Origin: JAGMDK01 sp023128695
Lineage (GTDB): Bacteria > Planctomycetota > Phycisphaerae > UBA1845 > Fen-1342
Reading direction: 5' to 3'
Assembly (NCBI GenBank): GCA_030628805.1
Contig: DAOVQG010000185.1
Location: 1-9,472 of the forward strand
Length of the DNA stretch: 9,472 nucleotides
The notes beneath the pieces are model-generated. The model saw only the letters and a list, made by a program, of their open reading frames with translations. It was not told the DNA's origin and searched no databases. Positions 6,902 through 9,472 of the stretch are shown piece after piece. Made by a program: the position numbers and the translations under genes. Position 1 is the stretch's first letter; every line of letters begins with the position of its first letter.

Positions 6902-7023
6902 GATTTCACCTAATCAAATGTGCGGGCTAATCTGATCCGGGCGTATCCCGACCATCTTACCTATTCATTATGGGGATGGCAGGCGTGTCTCGGCAACCTT
7001 TAATCCGAAGTTCCGCGGATCGG

Positions 7024-7071
7024 CCATGTCCCTTGACACAGGACATGCCCGTGCGCACGCTTGGGCATGGC
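7024..7071. repeat. Cluster of alternative CATG-containing hairpins
   Basis: Three related arms occur: a left arm with CATGTCC (7025-7031), a middle arm GGACATGCCC (7041-7050) and a right arm GGGCATGGC (7063-7071). The middle arm can pair with the left (7 bp, CATGTCC/GGACATG) or with the right (7 bp, CATGCCC/GGGCATG), but not fully with both. The cluster begins 12 bp after the methyltransferase stop, so it may terminate that transcript. It also resembles dispersed intergenic repeats, judged from memory. The rest of 6902-7082 shows nothing more. Confidence 0.55.
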
Positions 7072-7082
7072 ACCCGGCGCCC

Positions 7083-7967
7083 TCAGTAAGTCAGGAGGAG
7101 CCGATCTGCCACTACTTCGTGTTCAAGCGTACGTCCGTTCATCTGAAAACGCTTGAGCATCGAGCGGCCGCAATTCACAAGTACTTCGCGTGTGAATAAC
7201 CCACGCGGAACCGGAAGCTCGCAGATCGTATTCCCTGAGCGCTTGGACCCGTCGATGCTGAGTGCAACGTAGACGCCGCGTGCCTTACAATCGGCAATGG
7301 CGTTGAGGAGATCGTGCAGACTGAAATCCTGAGCGCCATAGAGAATGCCTTGGCTGTGTTTATAAGGCGGATCGCAATACACGAAATCTCCAGGCGTGGC
7401 TCCCGACATGACCGCGCGATAGTCAGCCCGGACGAACGTGGAGCCCTTCATCCTACGCTGCCATTCGTCAACCCGCTGAGCGAACGCTTCGGGTGTGATC
7501 GGTTTGTGCGGGCCGCATGGAGTCGACATGTAACCATCCGCTTTCCGGAAGCGAACAACGCCACCATAACAGGATCGGCATAAGAAGAGCAAGTCGCCAG
7601 CGTTGGGCGCTGCGTTATACGAGGCCTTGATCGTCTCATACGCCTGTACCTTGTCCCCCGCCGCGGTTCGCTCCCAGCGATCCCGGTACCAGTGTTTCAG
7701 CCGATCGGGGTTCGCTTTCAAGGCCGTCCAAATATCAACGAGCGGACCGAACACGTCCGAGCCGACGCCAGAGGCAGGCGCGACCGTCGCGAGGATAGCG
7801 CCACTGCCAAGAAACACGTCATAGAACGTTCGGAAGCTCGCCGGGAAGTATGCCGCGATCTCCTCCGCCATGCGGTACTTGTTTCCAATCCACTTTAGCA
7901 GCGAGCCTCGCGGCTTCGTGTACGAGGGCGGGATAACCTCGCCAAACAGGTTGGTTTCGACAGTCAT
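7083..7967 (-). CDS. D12-class (Dam-like) adenine-N6 DNA methyltransferase
   Basis: The enzyme transfers a methyl group from S-adenosylmethionine to the N6 of adenine in a short DNA target. The 294 residues show the alpha-group order of Dam-type enzymes: LLKWIGNK (residues 23-30), the SAM-binding FLGSG motif (52-56), a central region with SCYGGVVRF (132-140) matching the family's NGLxR-like segment, and the catalytic DPPY (199-202). The target is not readable from sequence; Dam relatives often use GATC. It diverges from an XRE regulator and a candidate PD-(D/E)XK nuclease across a 96-bp gap, so it most likely serves as the protective arm of a type II restriction-modification system. The ATG at 7967 has only a weak GGAAAA upstream. 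A hairpin cluster lies 12 bp after the stop. An orphan methyltransferase is the less likely alternative. Confidence 0.88.
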   Translation of the reverse strand: MTVETNLFGEVIPPSYTKPRGSLLKWIGNKYRMAEEIAAYFPASFRTFYDVFLGSGAILATVAPASGVGSDVFGPLVDIWTALKANPDRLKHWYRDRWERTAAGDKVQAYETIKASYNAAPNAGDLLFLCRSCYGGVVRFRKADGYMSTPCGPHKPITPEAFAQRVDEWQRRMKGSTFVRADYRAVMSGATPGDFVYCDPPYKHSQGILYGAQDFSLHDLLNAIADCKARGVYVALSIDGSKRSGNTICELPVPRGLFTREVLVNCGRSMLKRFQMNGRTLEHEVVADRLLLTY

Positions 7968-8014
7968 GGTTGTATTTTCCGCTACTCTGTCTTCCTGTCC
8001 AATGATAACGGGCT

Positions 8015-8052
8015 CATATCCGAATTCGGGATATTCGTCAAGCCCGGATATG
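8015..8052. promoter_or_regulatory. Candidate operator (C-box-like) of the restriction-modification system
   Basis: The 96-bp divergent gap holds three related half-sites. CATATCCG (8015-8022) runs into the perfect palindrome CCGAATTCGG (8020-8029), followed by GATAT (8030-8034), giving an almost symmetric 20-bp site. CGGATATG (8045-8052) is an exact inverted copy of the first half-site. The main dyad is centred about 40 bases before the C start codon, where an activator would touch a weak -35 region. Binding by the 79-residue XRE protein is an inference; the sequence differs from the classic GACT/AGTC C-box. Confidence 0.5.
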
Positions 8053-8063
8053 CTTCTTTCTCA
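8049..8063 (+). promoter_or_regulatory. Candidate -10 box giving a leaderless controller mRNA
   Basis: TATGCT (8049-8054) is a moderate -10 box, nine bases before the ATG at 8064, so transcription would begin at or next to the start codon. No Shine-Dalgarno sequence precedes the ATG and no good -35 box lies 16-18 bases upstream. Weak -35 boxes and leaderless C genes are known in controller-regulated restriction-modification systems, where the C protein supplies activation. Confidence 0.4.
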
Positions 8064-8303
8064 ATGAGGAAGTCGTCCTACTCATCTCAGCAGGAGAGGC
8101 TCCAAGTGCTACTGCGCCAGGTTCGGCAGGAGAAAGGCCTGCGCCAGGTAGACTTGGCCGACCGACTCGGGCAGCCACAGTCGTTTGTCAGCAAGTACGA
8201 AAGCGGCGAGCGCCGGCTGGATTTGCTTGAGCTTCGCCTGGTGTGCGAAGCCCTCGGTATCGCACTGGCCGATTTCGTGCGACGCTTTGAGGACCAAATC
8301 TGA
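8064..8303 (+). CDS. XRE-family HTH regulator, probable restriction-modification controller (C) protein
   Basis: A 79-residue, single-domain helix-turn-helix protein of the Cro/CI (XRE) type. The HTH covers roughly residues 26-49: LRQVDLADRLG is the first helix, and QSFVSKYESGERRL holds the recognition helix with the usual SKYExGxR ending. The rest (LRLVCEALGIALADFVRRF) packs as the remaining helices of the five-helix fold. Size, fold and position (directly before a candidate nuclease, divergent from a methyltransferase) match C proteins. These form dimers that bind operators in the divergent region, activating their own gene and R at low level and repressing at high level. The ATG at 8064 lacks a Shine-Dalgarno sequence, fitting a leaderless message. 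Its stop codon overlaps the start of the next gene (TGATG, one base shared), so the two are surely co-transcribed. An antitoxin-like regulator is possible but less likely here. Confidence 0.82.
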   Translation: MRKSSYSSQQERLQVLLRQVRQEKGLRQVDLADRLGQPQSFVSKYESGERRLDLLELRLVCEALGIALADFVRRFEDQI

Positions 8304-9145
8304 TGCTCGCGGATCCGCAGTTCCTCAACCAGCCGAAGCACTTCTGGGCGAACGTACGTACCATCGGTCAGGAACTCGGGTACACGGTTCGCGGTGAAGG
8401 CATTGTGAGGGTCCCGACGATGCCTGAGATACGCCGGGCTTTCTCGAAGCTCGACCTGGGCATGGACCATCTGGAGGACGCGCACGATCGCCCCACGGAG
8501 TTGGGTCGGACGCTCTTGGCCTACTTCGTATATCGCGCCAACCGTCTGAATGAACACGTCGAGCCTCGATTAATGGACGCCAAGCGCGCCAAAAAGGTGT
8601 TTGAGTCGCTCCGACGGAAACTGCGGCCGTCATGCCCGCTCCCGATGAACAAGCAGAAAGGCAAGAAACGCACACACGCGTTTCTGACCTGCATCATCAA
8701 CATGCTGATCGAGGCGCACGCCGGCGCGATGAGCTGCGACTACGACCCTCGCCAACTGACGACCGTCACAGCCGATGGCGCCCCGTTGCGCACGCTCGCA
8801 CGGCGCGTCGATGGTGCCTTCCCCAGCATTGTTAATCCGACCGCGATCTGGGAGGTCAAGGAGTACTACTACACGACTACGTTCGGCAGTCGAGTAGCTG
8901 ACGGTGTATACGAGACCCTGCTGGACGGAATGGAGCTTGACGAACTGTTCAAAGCTGAGGGCGTGCGCGTCAAGCACTACTTGATGGTCGATGCCCATTA
9001 CACGTGGTGGGATTGCGGGAAGCCCTACCTCTGCCGCATCATAGATATGCTGCACATGGGATATGTGGACGAAGTTCTATTCGGATACGAGGTTCTGGAA
9101 CGCCTCCCGCATATTGTTGAGGAGTGGACGGGCCAAGGCAGCTAG
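8303..9145 (+). CDS. Candidate type II restriction endonuclease, PD-(D/E)XK-like
   Basis: I do not recognise this 280-residue protein as a named enzyme family. Its likely function comes from a nuclease-like core and its context. After a helical N-terminal region (residues 1-125) comes a helix LTCIINMLIEAH with E137. Then RRVDGAF (D170) is followed, 13 residues between, by the strand AIWEVKEYYY (E184, K186), giving the D-x(n)-E-x-K metal-binding pattern of PD-(D/E)XK nucleases. TTFGSRVADGVYETLLDG follows, then strand-rich segments (VKHYLMVDAHYTWWDCGK). There is no signal peptide or membrane segment. The ATG overlaps the controller's stop codon by one base and is preceded by GAGGA (8289-8293), nine bases upstream. 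With a Dam-like methyltransferase alongside, it is best read as the R component cutting unmethylated DNA. The cleavage site is unknown. The gene ends in TAG at 9143-9145 with no visible terminator. Confidence 0.7.
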   Translation: MLADPQFLNQPKHFWANVRTIGQELGYTVRGEGIVRVPTMPEIRRAFSKLDLGMDHLEDAHDRPTELGRTLLAYFVYRANRLNEHVEPRLMDAKRAKKVFESLRRKLRPSCPLPMNKQKGKKRTHAFLTCIINMLIEAHAGAMSCDYDPRQLTTVTADGAPLRTLARRVDGAFPSIVNPTAIWEVKEYYYTTTFGSRVADGVYETLLDGMELDELFKAEGVRVKHYLMVDAHYTWWDCGKPYLCRIIDMLHMGYVDEVLFGYEVLERLPHIVEEWTGQGS

Positions 9146-9295
9146 GGGCGGACGCCAGAAGCCAAACCCGGAACCCTACGTCCGCCACGGCAGCCGCAAG
9201 ATGGGCTCGCTCGAAAGGCCGGCGGGAGGCGTGGTGATTCATCATTCCGCCTCGCAGGTCCCACCAAGCCAAAGTCGGGACGAGATTCGTAGCAG

Positions 9296-9472
9296 TCATT
9301 GGTGCCCAGAAGCAGTCGGGCTTGTGTCTGCCTCCATTCGCGATCGAGCAGTACGAAGCTCTCGGCGCGACTCGGATGGCCCTCGGCTTGCTGAGTCGAG
9401 GCGAGCTTGAAACTCATCGTAGGGGATGATGCGGGCGCTGATCAGGCCGTTGATGCGCTCGAAGAGAACGTC
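9296..9472 (-). pseudogene. 3' part of an unrecognised gene, apparently frameshifted, running off the window
   Basis: On the minus strand one frame is open from the window end to a TGA at 9296-9298, giving 58 residues starting DVLFERINGLISARIIPYDE. Codons end mostly in G or C down to about 9395, then lose that bias. At 9417 to about 9290 a second frame, one base away, takes over the bias (MSFKLASTQQAEGHPSRAES and on to LLDREWRQTQARLLLGTN); it stays open to a TAG at 9142. This switch suggests a frameshift near 9400 in one original gene, or a sequencing error. I do not recognise the product. Bases 9146-9295 hold no convincing gene, although a plus-strand frame shows some bias at 9147-9230. Confidence 0.3.

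Noticed and set aside
8064..9145. Toxin-antitoxin pair
   Set aside because: The 280-residue partner is too long for usual toxins, has a nuclease-type D-E-x-K pattern, and sits beside a DNA methyltransferase, so restriction-modification fits better.
9063..9410. Plus-strand open frame of 115 codons
   Set aside because: It overlaps the end of the nuclease gene out of frame, lacks a ribosome binding site, and loses its codon bias after about 9230.

Overview
The window looks like a chromosome segment of a planctomycete-like bacterium, probably close to the Phycisphaerae or an uncultured relative. Evidence for this is the GC-rich coding sequence with G/C-biased third codon positions, a secreted protein ending in two dockerin-type Ca-binding loops of the NWRDID kind, a G|FTLIEL pseudopilin-like protein with a GKDGxFG tail, and several palindromic intergenic repeats. 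The assignment is an inference from protein style; no rRNA or tRNA gene is present.

Layout. Bases 1-327 hold no convincing gene but carry a plausible promoter. A plus-strand block follows: a tetratricopeptide-repeat (TPR) protein (328-1911) with a perfect 45-bp tandem duplication at its 5' end, a 224-bp spacer with inverted heptanucleotide repeats, ribosomal protein S20 (rpsT, 2136-2414), and nine bases later a glycogen-synthase-like glycosyltransferase (2424-4193). A strong 16-bp-stem palindrome (4237-4297) closes this block. On the minus strand come a possible tiny ORF (4371-4514), a secreted dockerin-type protein (4612-5352), a 511-bp gene-free gap, and a pseudopilin-like protein (5864-6901). 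A cluster of alternative hairpins lies at 7024-7071.

The right end is the most interesting part. A D12-class (Dam-like) adenine-N6 DNA methyltransferase runs on the minus strand (7083-7967). Diverging from it across 96 bp are a 79-residue XRE helix-turn-helix protein (8064-8303) and, overlapping it by one base, a 280-residue protein (8303-9145) with a D-x13-E-x-K pattern typical of PD-(D/E)XK nucleases. The layout matches a type II restriction-modification system with a controller (C) protein, as in PvuII: M protects the host DNA, C delays and then boosts R, and R cuts unmodified DNA. The intergenic region has symmetric ATATCC/GGATAT half-sites about 40 bases upstream of a probable leaderless C start. 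The nuclease has no family name that I recognise, so this is the best candidate for an undescribed system.

After the nuclease, the last ~180 bases show a minus-strand coding signal that enters from beyond the window and seems to change frame near 9400. This suggests a decayed or frameshifted gene at the edge of the restriction-modification island.
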